NCBI GenBank assembly: GCA_029243025.1
Contig: JAQWSU010000049.1
Span: forward strand, 62,001 to 126,000
Reading direction: 5' to 3'
DNA from: Pirellulaceae bacterium
GTDB lineage: Bacteria > Planctomycetota > Planctomycetia > Pirellulales > Pirellulaceae
DNA: 64,000 nucleotides
Part shown: positions 9,201 through 24,200 of the stretch, one piece after another
Numbering within the stretch: the stretch's first letter is position 1
Layout: every line of letters starts with the position of its first letter
The notes under the pieces: generated by a model
The model's input: only the letters and a program-made list of their open reading frames with translations
The model's database searches: none
Told to the model about the DNA's origin: nothing
Program-made: the position numbers and the translations under genes

Positions 9201-12200
9201 AAGGAGTTGATCCAGATGGCAATGCCATTCTCGTCGCTTCCACGCTCGGACGAGGCGTCTTTTCCATCAACTTGCCAAAGGCATTTGGCCTGCGCCAGAT
9301 GGTTGATCCCTTTAGTGAGGACGAATTGGATATTTGGATCACCGGCGCTACCATCATCACGCACGGCTTCGAGCCATTTGACGTGGCCGGAGACTCAATG
9401 CTGCCTCTCGCGACCGAAATCCGCAACGCGGCCGATGCCGGCAATGGCGCGTCTGGCGGCGCATGGTTACTCGATTTCGACGCAATAACGGGCGGATTCG
9501 ACACGGTCGATTCCGTCTTACCCACCAGTAGCGACGCGGGCACGAGTGGCGAAATCGTCTTAATGTTTGACTGGAGTGAAGGCTCTCAGCACAACTCGAC
9601 CGGTTGGACCGAAGCGGCAGGCGACGCGCTATTCGGAATGATTTCCGAACTCGGACTCATCGATCCGACTACAGGTAGCGGAGTCGATCTTCATTTCATC
9701 GGGCACGGTACGGGAGCAGTCGTGACCAGTGAAGCGGTCGAACGCCTGGCTTACTTCAACATCCCGGTGGATCACCTAACCTACTTGGACCCGCATGACT
9801 TCGATCAAGGTTTAGTCTTCGACGGAGCTCAGCAACTGGATACGCATGCCGCGATGGACCAGTACGGTGCAGCTGTCTGGAGCAATGTTGAGTTTGCCGA
9901 TGTGTACTATCAATCCCGTGGTTCCAACGGATCATCCGTGGCCGAGGAAATCGTCCCATTAGGAAGACCCATCCCCGGTGCTGCCAATTATCAGATCAAA
10001 GCATCGACCTATCTGCCCAGTACGAATTATCAACCACTCAACGTATTTGGAGATCATCGTTATCTCTGGGAAGGTTTTTATCTTTCGACCATCAACGGCG
10101 AGACGCCGATTGACAATCAAATCGCAGGGCTGAGTAGCGACACCCCAAACCCTGCGACGCCAATTCCGATTAATGACATCGGATATGCCTACAGCCGAAT
10201 CAAGAACAGCGAATCCAGGCCGAATGCCAATTTCTTCGCGACACCAGATCGAGGCAGCTGGACCGATGGCGAACTGTACAAGGAATTCGATCGCGTGGAA
10301 TTCGGTGGAATGAATTACATTGCCACACGCACCCACACAGCCAAGGCCTCTGGGGTTACAGAACCCACAGCCAATCACCCCCCCGCCGCAGATTTCTGGC
10401 AGCTCACCACCCACCCCGTTCTGCCCCAAGATCATTCGCACACCCCGGAATACCTTGTCGACCCTCTCACCCAAGCACCGAACATGGGTGGCCTACTCGA
10501 CAATCGACTCTCCGTCGACATGGTCACCAACGCCAAGCTTCGCCCGGAATGGAATCCACTCGAGATCACCAACGGCAACTTCGACGATGTCGGTGACCTG
10601 ATTGGATTTAGCGACCGCCGGCTACCGGGCTGGAGCGACTTTTCCACGGCGCCAGAATTCGACCCCATCAACGTCGCAATCGACCTCAGTGCCAAGTATG
10701 TGACACTGGATGAGAATCAACCTGGCTTAACTCACAACTGGGTTTATGTTCCAGCGGAGGCCGAACGACTTGCAATCGATCTCAAAGTCACCCGTTTTAG
10801 CGGGAACGATCGTTTCGAACTCTTATTAGGTGACACCGTACTCGTCGAAGAAGCACCAGACACTGATGATCTGGACATGACATTTATCACCGCTGATTTT
10901 GAGACCCATCGGTTCGTCGTGCCCGCCTCACTGCGCGCCGGCGTGCATAATCTGACCGTACGACTGGAAGATGGTGGTGACAACGCATTCAATTCCGAAC
11001 TGGCGATCGATAATCTGCGCTTTGAGGGATACTTGTTTGAAGCGTTGGCGGGTGACGTCACCCTGATCGATCTCGGAGCGATTGTCGCTGGCTCCGCCTT
11101 CAATCTGCTGGCGCCCTTGGTTCACGACGCCGGACAGGTCCATACGGCGGCAGATCTGGACCCGGTCGAGAGCCCCTTTGCCGATACCGGACGACTCTAC
11201 TTGATGCCGGACTTTAACACGGACGGCAGCACGATCGTTTTCGATGATGATGACCTCACCCCCGGCAATGATGATTTCGCCACCATTCGATTCTCCGTCG
11301 ATCTCGGCAGCGGCGCCGTTGAGAAATTCGCTCATGTCCGCGTTCTCGACGGTTACTCAACCTCGGGAGAAAACTCCGTCATTCTAGCAGGGTCGGTCGG
11401 GTCCTCGGGAATCAACAACGAACTCGAGGTCTACGAAGTTCAACAACGGCTTCGCTATTTCAACGCCCGGGGCAAGAACAACGCAGAAGTGATTGTGGAC
11501 GGAATCGCTGGCACGATTACGAAAGATGCCATTCGTATCTTTCAAGCGCAAACCCAAGAGGATGGGCAGGGAGATCCGGCAGTCACCTCGTACTACGTGG
11601 ACGGCCGCGTCGACGTCGGCTACCGAACCATCCGCTGGCTTAACTCGCCTCTCGCACCTTCGTGGGGCGAGGTCCGTACTCCTTTAATCAATCGAGTTGA
11701 CTTTGCGGATGAAAGCTTTGCTGCGAGCTGGACGCGAGAAACAATGGAACGCGCCGTGACAGCCCGACCCGAATTAAAGCGAATCGGCGACTTCGAGGAA
11801 TTCGGTGTCAACAATCTATCAGAATGGCCCGACAATGGTCCGAAATTCCATCCCTCGCCGTCCAACAAGGCGGGCAACACGATCGACTGGGAAATCGAAC
11901 AAGATGCACTTCTGGGCACCGGCACCGGTACGGATCCCATCGATTTATCACTGCCTTTCGATATCAACCAACCGGCAATCACCCAAGCCGAACGAGATAC
12001 CATCGAAGACGTATTAGCGTTCGTCGTCGCCGCCCAGGCCGCGGGTTCACAAGTAGATCGCGTGAACATTGGTGGAACGGGGGGCCAGCCTTCCTATCAA
12101 CGAATCCGTTCCGTCCTGACGGCGTTAGGCGTACCGAATGTGACCAATTCCAGTGGTCGAAATAGCTATTTCTCGATCCACTTGTTGCCGCCCAACGGAG

Positions 12201-15200
12201 AATGGTTGCTACCGCAAGGCGTGCAAGACGGCCTGCTTTCCGTGCTCAACTCGCTTCGCGACAATTTAGCTTCTGCTTTCCTGAGTCAAGAGCTGCTACA
12301 AACCACACTTCCACTGGTCGATATGAGCATTGCCGACTCAATCGACCTGGCCACGGCCATTGGTGGGGGAATCGTCGATCCGATCACCGATCTGTTCAAT
12401 ACCGTCCCGGGGCTGCACATCCATCACCTCCAAGAGTTGCTCTCCGGCCACTCCTACGAACAGGACAACCTGCGTGCGGAGCTGCACAACGTGCATGTCG
12501 ACATCGATTCGTCTGGATCGACCGATCATTTCCTGTTGCGTTTTGACCTACGGGCTGTCCAACTGAACGATGTCAATGCGGGCGGTGATTTACCACAGAA
12601 CAGTGGCAGCGGACCGCAAAACATCCTTGATCCCACCGCGGCAGCCACTAACTTTTCCGTCGACATGAGGCTACCGATCCAAATTCGGCTGCCGGTCGAC
12701 TTCGATCCATTATCGGACCCCGAATCGGACATCCTGCTCACTCCGGATGAGGTCACGATTAATGTGGCCTCGGTGAATATCCGCGATTTTGAGGCAAGTG
12801 TTGGCGTGATGCCTGTTCAGGTCCATCATGATCCCGTCGCCATGCTGGGGCAACTCGCGATCAGCTTTGCAGAAGCAGACGCCAACGGTCAGATCACTCT
12901 GGAACAATTGAATGACCCGTTTCTGAACGACGCGATCGCAACGTCGCCCGTCAGCAGTATGCTCGAGGGCGTCTTGCCATTAGAGCACACCTTCTGCAAC
13001 CTCCTGACTCCGGGTGCAGCTCCGGAACTAACCATCTCGGCAGCCGATATTTTCACTGGCGTGCCCGCAGAGTTCGTCGGCAATGCTGATTATTCGCCGC
13101 TCATGATTTTCGAGAATCTGACGAATGTCGACATCGTCAGTTTCCTCAGCTCACTTTCAACCACGTTGTCGCGAATTTCCGCATTGACCGATTCCGGCGA
13201 CGGATTGCTACAAAACATTCCCTTCGTGAGTCAGAGCTTGACGTCGATTATCGACGCAGGCGCGATGATCACCGATTTAATCGATGACTTGACCAACGGA
13301 TCAGAGATCTTTTTCGAGAACTTCAATCAACTGGCAGAACGACTGCAAGAGGCGTTGGGAACAACGGCCGAAGCCTTAAACGTGCGTTGCGATACAAGCA
13401 CGAATTCGGTTCTCATGGATCTCAATTTGGATCGTGAATATTCGCTTCCAGTGCCCCTAGATTTTGGCGAAAGCATCGGCCCACTTGATGTCGCAGCTGA
13501 CTTCAACGCAGAATTGTACGCTCTAATCAGCGCCAATCTGACGATCGGATTCGATTTCAATTCGAGCGACGTTACTCCGACCGAATTCCTCAACACACCA
13601 CTTGACGAACTGAATGGCGACACGGGTATCGACACCGTCGTCGGCCCAGACCTAGAAATCGTCCTCCCCAATTCTGTCTTCTCGTTTAACGATGTTGTCG
13701 GCGGGCTCTATACGACGGTTGTACCCGACACGCTTGCCACCGATCTTTACAAGGAAGAGCTTGACAACGACGTGCTATCCGTCGGACTGCTGGCCGAATT
13801 CAGCACCGCCGGTCATGCACTCACCGGCGGGGCCACCATTGACGTGGTGGATTATGGCGATCGTTGGACCATCCAAGACGGTAGCCACGTTTACGAACTG
13901 GTGGCCAATGGCCCCACGGCCATCGACGTCACGGTGTCATCGATGATCGTCGTTGATCTCGACTCGTTGGCAGCCAATGCAACCGTGGAAGATGCTTTTA
14001 ACCTAATCAATAGCGCCACCGGCGGCCAAGTCAGTCACACCGTAGTTGCCGACCCCGACAGCGGTTTGGCTGCCGGTTATCGACTGGATTACGCTGGAAT
14101 TCCCGTCGGCGCAGAACCCGTTTATTCGATCCTCCCAACCGATGGCTCCGAAGCCGCTGGCGATCTCGGCGTTTTCAGCCAAGACACAAGCGGAACGGGT
14201 GTCGTGACGGGTACCATCCGCACACGAGCTCTGGCCGATCGCTTCTTTATCACGGAGGACAGCGGCGTCTCATTGAGCGCCGGTCTGCTGGCTGACGATA
14301 TGGAAGTGTCCGCTTCCTTTGGCGGACTGGGCTTAGCCATCGTCAACGGCGATTTGAACGTAGCGGTCGACAGCTCCATCTCGTTAATCGACCCAGGCAC
14401 GGGAGTCAACGACAACGGACGACTCACACTAACCGAGATTTTTGATAATTCGCTCGGCGACATGATTGATTTCCAGATCCCCACCATCACCGGCAGTGGC
14501 CGCCTACCGCTAATTGGCCAATCTGAAGGCTTTGACATCAACGGAGTTTTGGGCATCGACCCGAATCATCCCTACACCGAAGCCGAGGACATCATACAAC
14601 CTATTTTGATTGAAGATGGACCTGAAGTTCATATCTCCATCACCAGTAACCCACTGAACATCAACGTCACAACCAATCAACAATTCGATGATATTATCGA
14701 CGGCTTTCAACACTTCAGCGTCGATTCAGTCTGCGACGGCATCCAGCAATTAATCAGCCTGATTCGCGATGCCGACATCGACGTGTTGAACAAGGACTTG
14801 CCACTCATCAACAAAAGCGTCAATGATCTGATTGAGGTTGACGGAATCCTTCAATCAATTGTCGACGTACTTTGTGCCGATCCCGAACAGCTCAAAACCC
14901 AAGTTCAGACGATTGTCGACGAGGAACTCGACAAGGCGGATGCGCCTCTGGGGGCCATTCCCAACATTTTCAACGACTTGGATGCCGATCAACAAGCCAC
15001 CATCACCGAACTTCACAATGCATTGATGTCGGCACTGGGCCAAGCGAATCTCTCCGATATTCCCTCGCTCCTCGCGGGTGTCGTCAGCGGATTCAACAGC
15101 TTTATTGAGAGCCTGCCACCGGAAGTTGATTCCAGCCAACTGTCAGCGGTCATTTCCAACATCGACAATTTGCTGCCGTCCGCCGATGGTATCGAAGCCA

Positions 15201-18200
15201 CCGTGGAAGATCTACTTGGACTAGCCCCTGGTGATTTCCTCATCGAGTTCATCGACGCCGACGGCGATTTATTGACCCCCGGCTTGGCAGCCGTCGCTCG
15301 ACTCACACTGGGCGTCAACCACTCCGAGACGCTACCGCTTGATTTCGACTTTGGTGACGATATCCCCGTCGACATCGAAACCGGAGGTGATCTATTGGTC
15401 GAGTTGGGTGGCGAACTGCAACTTGATTTTGGCGTTGATCTTACCGAAGGTTTGGATGCAGCCGATCGCGGATTCCTGCTTGCGTATGACAATATGACGA
15501 CGCAAGGAACCGCGGCCAAGCTAACGGCCAAAGTGGAAGCCACCGGACTGAACATGGATATCGTCGTGGGTGGTATCGGCGGAGCCAACATCGTGTCAGG
15601 CGGGCGAGTTGAACTGAAAGATCTCCACACATCGACCACCACCCCCACCAATGCGAACGGCGCAACAACGAATTTCACCATCCCAACACCCGTTCCCGGT
15701 CCCGCCCAGGATTTGGCCTTCGTCAGTGTGGATGGCGTCGTTCAACGTAGCGACGCCTACACGCTCAATGTGGCGGGAAACCAAATCACCTTTACCAGCG
15801 CTCCTGCCGCCGGCCCCGTCATTGTCCACTATCCTGATGCCAGCAACGCTGCTTCCTTGCGATTGGATCTGGTGGATGCCGCAAGTCCAGGTGACAGCCT
15901 GAAAATGGTTCCCTTCAGCGAGCTATTCGATGCGGGTGACGGTTTATCCGTCGGTGATTTCCTCGATTTCTCTGGGATCGACGGCATGCTTGGCGCTCAC
16001 CTCCCATTCAATATTCCTCTCGTCAACCCATTTGATGTACGTGGCTTTATCAACCTCAGCGACCTAGGGGATTCCAATAGTTTCTTCTTGGAATTCCCCA
16101 CAGATCTTTCGTCATCGCTGTCAACCGCCGGCAGTGCTGACTGCGATGTTCCGGGAATGGTATCAGGGATCCAAACCTTCCTCGACGTACTTGACGTGAG
16201 TCTTCAAAGCGAGGTCATGCAACAACTGCCAATCGTCGGAGACATCACTGCACCTGGAGGTTTCTTTAGTGACGTACGCGACGTGATCGATACCATGCTG
16301 CTGGCACTTGCCGACACAGACAGCTTGCGAAACTTCCTCTTCGAAAACCTGGGCGAGGGAACTCCCGCCGGTACGGGTGCGAAGCTAGACATTCTCCGCG
16401 ATGCAAATGGAATGTCAGTCAACACACTCGCCGAAATTGGTGACTTTTCGGATCCGGCTCTCGCCAATCAAGCGGTTTTGCCCAGCTCCGGAAGCTCTTG
16501 TGCAGCCGTCAAGCTGCGAATTGGCGACTCGATTACACTTCCCGTCCAATTTGATCTGGGACTGGACTCTTTTGTCTTCGATGTGGAAGCCAGCGGCGGA
16601 CTCGACCTGACGTTGGATTATGATATCGAAATTGGATTAGGGATCGACAAGGCCAAGGGCATCTATTTCATTCTCAATGATGATCCGGCTGATCCCGAAA
16701 TCGAAATCAGCCCGTCGGTCACGTTACAAGACGGCACCTCGCTCACAGTCGACCTGTTTTTCCTTCGCGTTTCGGCCGAGGAAAACCCGAACGGTGATCC
16801 GTCAATTAAGACCGGGCTGACCGGATCGATTGATTTAAACATCAACGGCTCCACCGGTACTCCGTCCGAGCTACCGTTGGGCGACATCACTTCGACACCG
16901 TTTGCCGACTTGTTCGATCTCGATCTGAACGTCAATGCCATCGTCGATCTGCAACTCGAAGGAGGGACGACTGACCCGAATCTGCCTTCGGTCAAGGTGA
17001 ACTTCTTCTTGGACTGGCAATTCGATGCCAATTTCGGCGATCCAGATCCGTTTGAAGGAACGCTAAACAGTTTTGGCTTCGATGATTTCCGGATCGACCT
17101 GGGAGGCTACGTCGCACAGGTGCTGCAGCCGATCGTCGCACAAATTGACGAATACCTGCAACCGCTTGATCCATTGCTGGAATTCATCGGGCTTGAGCTT
17201 CCGATCATCTCCCAAGTTTCCGAACTGCTTGGTCAAGGCCCTGTGACGGTAATCGACGTAATCAGCCTCTTCGGCGAGGGCGCGGATTCCGTCGCCGAGG
17301 CACTCGATATCGTGCTCACGATTCGAGAAATGATTGATCGCATTGGCAATTCCCCCTCCGACTCCTTTGAAATCAGTTTCGGTAACTTCGACATTTTGTC
17401 CACCGGAAAAGATCCACGTGATGAAAATGCCGATATCTCACCCAGCGAAGATGGCGGCACGATTACTGGCGAAGAAGACTTGGACGACAAAATTGCCGAC
17501 GCCGAGGGCGACAACTCAGCTGAAGGGTTCTTTGCGGGGATCCTCAGTACGCTGCGTGAAATCGGCATTGAGTTCCCGCTTCTAGATGATCCTTTTCAGG
17601 CTTTCAATCTGCTGATGGGTCAACCCGTCGACTTAGTGACTTATGACTTGCTGGGCACCGAGGAACATGACCGACTGGAAGCCGGCTTCGATTGGGGCAT
17701 CAGCCTCGGCATTTTGACTCCGCCTGTGCCGCTTTACGCCAACATCTTTGCGGGCTTCGACGTCTTCTTCGACCTTAAAGTGGGCTATGACACTTATGGG
17801 CTTCAGACCACGGGCAAGGCCATCGACGGATTCTATTTTGGTGACGACCGCCCGTTATTTGGTATTTCGGCTGAATTTGGTGCCGGGGCGGAGCTGAATG
17901 CAGGTCTCATTTGGGCCGGGGTTCAAGGCAAGTTGGCTGCCGATGTGGGCGCGGGCTGGAACGAGGTCGTTGAAGACGACAAAATGCGTTTCGAAGAGAT
18001 TGCCCAGCGACTCGGTCAAGGAATTGAATGCTTATTCGAGTTACGCGGCAGCATGGACGCAGTGATTGAAGCCTATGCAGGTATGGGCATCAACATCTTT
18101 GGCGCGAAAATAACGATCTTTGAAATCTTCATTGATATCTTCCGGGCGACGGTATTCGAATTCACCGCCGGATGTCCTCCTTTGCCGCCACCCGAACCCG

Positions 18201-21200
18201 CTCGCATGGTTGGCAACGAGTTGACCTTGAACATTGGACCGGACGCACCGTACCGACAAGCGGGCGCCGAAGACGGCGATGAGGCAGTCTCCGTGGAATA
18301 CGATGCGGACGTTGACCAATACATCGTGAGCGGATTTGGTGTCATCCAAGAATTTGCGGGTGCCTCCGTCTCGTCGATTTCCGGCGACGGTGGAATCGGT
18401 ATCGACGAAATTACGATTGACGCCTCTGTCGTCATCCCCGTCATCCTATCTGGCGGTAGCGAAGACGATGTCCTGGTCGGCGGTTCTGGACCGAATGTAT
18501 TGCAGGGTGGCCCGGGTGTCGACCGACTTACCGGACGAGAAGACAACGACACGCTTTACGGCGATGACGGCGACGACACCCTCCTGGGTGGCGGCGGTGA
18601 TGACCTCATCGAAGGGGGTGAAGGAAACGACCAGATTCGAGGCGACGATGGAAACGATACGCTGCTCGGTGGAGATGGTGACGATGATCTTTCCGGCGGC
18701 CAAGGAATGGACACGATCAGCGGTAACGATGGCGACGACCATCTTTCGGGTGGTCCCGAAGGCGATTCTCACTCCAACACCTTAAGCGGCAATGATGGCA
18801 ATGATGCGATCGAAGCCGGTGGCTTGGGAGACACCATCTTCGGCGACGCAGGCGACGATGTGATCAACGGCAACAGCGGCCCGGATATCATCCACGCCGG
18901 AACCGGCAACGACATCGTTCTTGCCAATGGCGGTGCCGATCAGATTTGGGGGGACGACGGCAATGACGACATGGACAGCGGCCTAGGCGATGACATCTTC
19001 TTCTTCGATACGGTTGGCGGCGCGTTCGAAGTAGACCGCGTGCAAGACCTTACCAACGGTGGACTCGATCGGCTTGACTTCTCCCCGTTAACCGCCAGCG
19101 ATCCCGTGTCCGTTAATCTACTCAATGGCAAAGCCTCCCACACCAATCGTCGTGTCGAAATCTCGGTGCCATTCGATTTCGAAGACGCCACCGGCGGTGC
19201 CGCGGATGACACATTTTATGACAATCGTCGCAACAACACCTTCCAGGGCAATGACGGCAGCGACAAGTACTTCTTCCATCGGGCCGACGGGCTTAGCAAC
19301 GCCACGCACATCGACACTATCAACGAACAGAATGACCCAACAGGTTTGCATGACGAGATCAACTTTGCCGATCTGCCCGTAAGCGATCCACTCGTGGCCG
19401 ACGTTTCTGCGGCTGAAACAGAACTGGCGGGAGTCACGATTGCCGTCCACACGACGCGGACCCTCGTGACCGCCTCGAATGGACAGCGTGCATTCATCGA
19501 AGACATCACTGGTGGCGCTGCCGATGATCTGATTCACGGCAACGACGCCGACAACCTTTTAGTCGGCAATGCGGGAAGCGACGAAATTTTTGGAAACCCC
19601 GGTGGCGATGAGATCTATGGCAACGCTGGTAGTGACACGATCGAGGGTGATGCGGGTGCTGATGTCATTTTTGCCGGAACGGGTGATGACATTGCGTATG
19701 GCAATGGCGGTACAGATGAAATCCATGGCGGTCCAGGCATTGATTACATCGAAGGAAATAGCGGCAGCGATACGATCTACGGCGACGCCGGCGATGACGA
19801 CCTGTTTGGCAACATTGGGGCGGACAATATCTATGGCGGCACCGGCAATGATTTTGTCTTTGCCGGTAGCGGGGATGATCATGCCGAAGGCAACGCCGGC
19901 TTCGACACCATCTTCGGTGAAAATGGCAAAGACACGATCCTGGGCGGCACAGGCGAGGATCGTCTGTTCGGGATGGCTGACGATGATACGATCGAGGGTG
20001 GACCCAGTCGTGATTTTATCCTGGGTGACACGGGCAACGACACTCTACTTGGCGGATCCGGTGACGACTTCATCAGCGGTGGCGGTGACAGCGGCAACCA
20101 GTCGCTCGATCCGTTGGCATTGACACTCAATGACAACGATTTTGGTGACCGCATTTTCGGCGGCGACGGACACGACTTCATCGTTGGCGGCTGGCCAGTC
20201 GGATACAGCGCCTTGCAGGAGCTCGTCGGCAATCTTTTTGTCGACATGTTTGCCGAAGCAAACGCACCACCGCGCCCGATGATTTTCACGCCATTCGATT
20301 CGCCGCTGAATTTCATCGATCTGTTTCTCACTCCCGGAACGTTTACATTCCCTCGTATCCCCGGTGGCGACAGCACGGTTACCTTTCAGTCAGGCCCCAT
20401 CGCCGGATCGGACCAGGATGATTTGATTCACGGTGATTTTGGCAACGATCTGTTGGTTGGCGACGAGGGTGACGACTATCTCTACGGAGATTGGGGAAAT
20501 GACGTGATGTTCGCCTATCAAATTAGCGCCACGGAAGCGACGCTTCCCAATACGACCGACCGCCTTGAAGGTGGCCCGGACAACGATTCGCCCATGTGCG
20601 GCACCAACGGAGAGAACCTGTTTATCGGCGGCAGCTCCGAACAAAATCTCGACTATATCCTCACTCATCCCGGCGCGCCGTTCGCGAGTCCGATCTCGGG
20701 TGGATACACGTTCGAAACGTGCTTCGACGAAACTCCGGAACTACTCGACAATTTACCGGTCGAAATCCACGGCCAAAAATATCGCGACAACGACGGCGAT
20801 GGCGTTCAGGGCCCGGAGGAAAATGGCATGGACGGCTGGACCATCGAACTTCGCGATATCGATGGCAATTTGCTCGCCAGCACGGTAACCACAAGTGTGG
20901 ATTTGAATGAGGATGGAGCCATTGACCCCTTCACCGAATCGGGACTTTATTGGTTCACGGATCTGGAGGAAGAAGAAGACGGCAATGTCGAATCCATGTT
21001 GGCAGGCATTTATCTCGTTTCTGAAGTCTTACCCATTGGCTGGAACCAAACGCAACCTGTCCCTGGATATGAATTAGCCTTGGACTCAGGCGACGTGGCT
21101 CAAGCGGTTGAATACAACTTTGGGGGAGATCCCATCCTGGCTTACACGTTGGCCCTCGATTCAGGACTCTTTCCTGAAGATGTTGAAATTGCCACCGAGG

Positions 21201-24200
21201 TCAACTTTGGAAACATCGAGTTATCCACGATTATCGGATTCAAATGGGAAGATCTCGACGGAGACGGTATTCGAGATCCTGAGGACCCCGGTCTTCCGGG
21301 TTGGGAAATCACTCTCCTGAAAAACGACCTTAGTTTCAGCGAAACCGTCACCACTGACGCGGATGGTCAATTCCGTTTTAACAACGTCGAGCCCAATGAG
21401 TTGCCCGTTGAATGGGCTCTGCTCGAGAATCTCCAAGCGGGATGGCAACCCACAGCACCTGCAAGCGGACTCCATGTTTTCGACGTCGGTGTTGCCGAGA
21501 CAATCGACGAATACAATTTCGGAAACGTCCAACTGGGGGCAATCAGCGGAACCAAATGGCACGATCTTGACGCTGACGGAATCTTCGACGAAGACGAAAT
21601 CGGGATCGCAGGATTTGAAATCTATCTTGACGTAAATCTCAATCGACAATTTGACGCTGGAGAACCGGAAACGACAACCGATGGAGATGGCAACTACACC
21701 TTCTCATTACCAACGTTCGACATCCTACCTGGCATTTATGTGGTTGCGGAAAAACCGAGCGCCGGCTGGTATCAGACCTACCCCGGCGAAGCCGAACTGG
21801 GTCTGCATATGGTCGAAGTCACCTCGGGATCAGTCTTCACCGACCTGAATTTCGGCAACTATTCCAAAGGAACGATTTCCGGTGTTAAATCCTCGGACCC
21901 GAATGGCGATGGCGATCTGAGTGATGGAGCTCCCCTGCCAGGATGGACAATCTTCCTTGATGAAAATGACAATGGAATTTTGGACGATGATGAATCATGG
22001 CAGATCACGGACATCAACGGATTCTTTTCGTTTCCCGACTTAGAACCGGGTGACTACATAATCGCCGAAGTGCCCCAAGATGGTTGGGCACCCACTTATC
22101 CGGAACCGCACGTAGATTCCGGGCGGCGAGAATATCGAGCCGAACTCAAATCGGCATCACTGTTCCTCGCTATTTTCGGCAACGCTCCGTCGATCGACAT
22201 CGAGGGATTCAAATGGCACGATTTGAACGCAGACGGCATTCGCGACGCGGACGAACCCGGCCTGGCCAATTGGACGGTCTACCTCGATCTGAATCTCAAC
22301 GGTGAACTTGATTTCAATGAGTTCAATCAGCCCGACGAACCGACAGCGGTAACTCGTTTCGACGATCCGTCCACGGAACAGATTGACGAAACGGGCCAAT
22401 ACTCCTTTAACGATCTTCCGGTGGGCACCTATGTGGTCGGTGAAGTGCAGCAGGACGGCTGGCAGCAAACGTATCCCGCTCCACCTAATGGAACTCATCT
22501 GATCTCCGATAATTCCGAACCGCCATACCAACTTGACTTTGGCAACGTGCGCACGGCCAGCATCTCAGGTTCCAAATGGAGCGACGTGGATGGTGACGGT
22601 GAACGCCAATATTACGACAACATCCCGAACAGGCCTCAGGGTGACGTCGGCTTGGCCGATTGGGTCATCTACCTTGACCTGAACGAAAATGGAATTTTGG
22701 ATGCCAACAACGAGCCATTCACCACAACAGCCAACGATAATCCGGACACCGAGGAAGATGAAACAGGACGATACACGTTCGACGATCTTCTCCCCGGATC
22801 CTACGTGGTCAGGGAAGTGTCTCAGTCGGGATGGATCCAATCGTATCCTGGCAAAATCACCAACAAGCCGCACCAAATTTCACTCGAGCCTGGCGAAGCT
22901 TTAACGGAACTCGATTTTGCCAATGTTGAGTCGGCTGATATCGTTGGACGCAAATGGCTCGATGCGAATGCGAGTGGTCGCCAAGAACAGGGTGAGCCGG
23001 GCCTTCCACGCTGGACGATTTACCTTGATCTCAATCTAAATGGGCAATTGGACATCAACCCGTTTAATCAAACACCCACCGAACCGTACCAGTTGACCGA
23101 TGACAATGGAGACTACCGCTTCACCCATCTTTTGCCGGGCACCTATGTGGTCGCCGAGGTCCCCGGGGCGCATCCCTGGCATCAAACCTATCCAGACGCC
23201 GCTAACCTCAACCGTCATGTCATTCAACTAACAGCCGGCGAAACGATCCGAGCCGTTGACTTCGGCAACCGTCGATTTGGGGATTGTGACAATGACGGAC
23301 GGGTTCACCAGCGTGAACTGGTGCAATTTGCGGAGGCATTTCACTCGGAAGTTGGCGATCCCAATTTCGGCAAGCCGGGCATTGGTCAATACAACATCTG
23401 CTTCGATTACGAATTGGATGGTGATGTCGACTTTGCCGATCTCTACCAATTCCGCCTGGCATTATCGCCGGCGCTACCCGCCACGATCGCCGCCCAAGTG
23501 CCTGCCCCCCCCGAACCAACGCCACCGACACCCTTCGCCGATTCGGATGGGCCGGTTGTCAAGCCGACTTGGGACGACGTCCCTGTACCACTCGCAGCGT
23601 TGAGCGATCCTTGCGAGACCGATCTCTGCCTCACACCTCCCGGAGAACCGGGACAAGGGGAAATCCATGGCTTCAAATGGCTTGACTTGAATGGCGATTC
23701 ACGCAGAAATGACAACGAGCCGCCACTGGCAGGCATCACCGTTTACCTCGACCTGAACAACAATGGTCGACGTGATCGACTGCCGTTTAATGGTGCCCTC
23801 GCCTGGGAGCCCTACGATATCACCGACCCAGCGGGAGCCTATGACTTCTACGAACTGCCGGCCAATGATTACGTCGTTCGTGAAGTGATAAGCGACAGCC
23901 TCATTCAAACCTACCCCACCCATCACCAGCTTGTGTCGACCTACAACCCGTCGACCATTTTTCAGTACGATCCGGACACGGAACGGGCTGACCTGTTCGC
24001 CACCGTCAATATCGACCAATCGCTGGCAGGATTATCCTACTCAACGGCAGATGAGCGGGTTTACGGCATTACCGATGATGGTCAATTAAACGTCATCGAG
24101 GAACTCCGTGGCGTCTCGCGCACGATCGGCCAAATTGGTTTTAGCCGGCGTGAATTCATCCCCGTATCCGTTGGCGAGGGTGATGTCGCCATCGACGGTA

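Noticed and set aside
18445-20560. CRISPR-like or satellite repeat from the short periodic GGC/GAT pattern
   Set aside because: The periodic units are coding RTX nonapeptides in the frame of the giant gene, with no conserved spacer structure.
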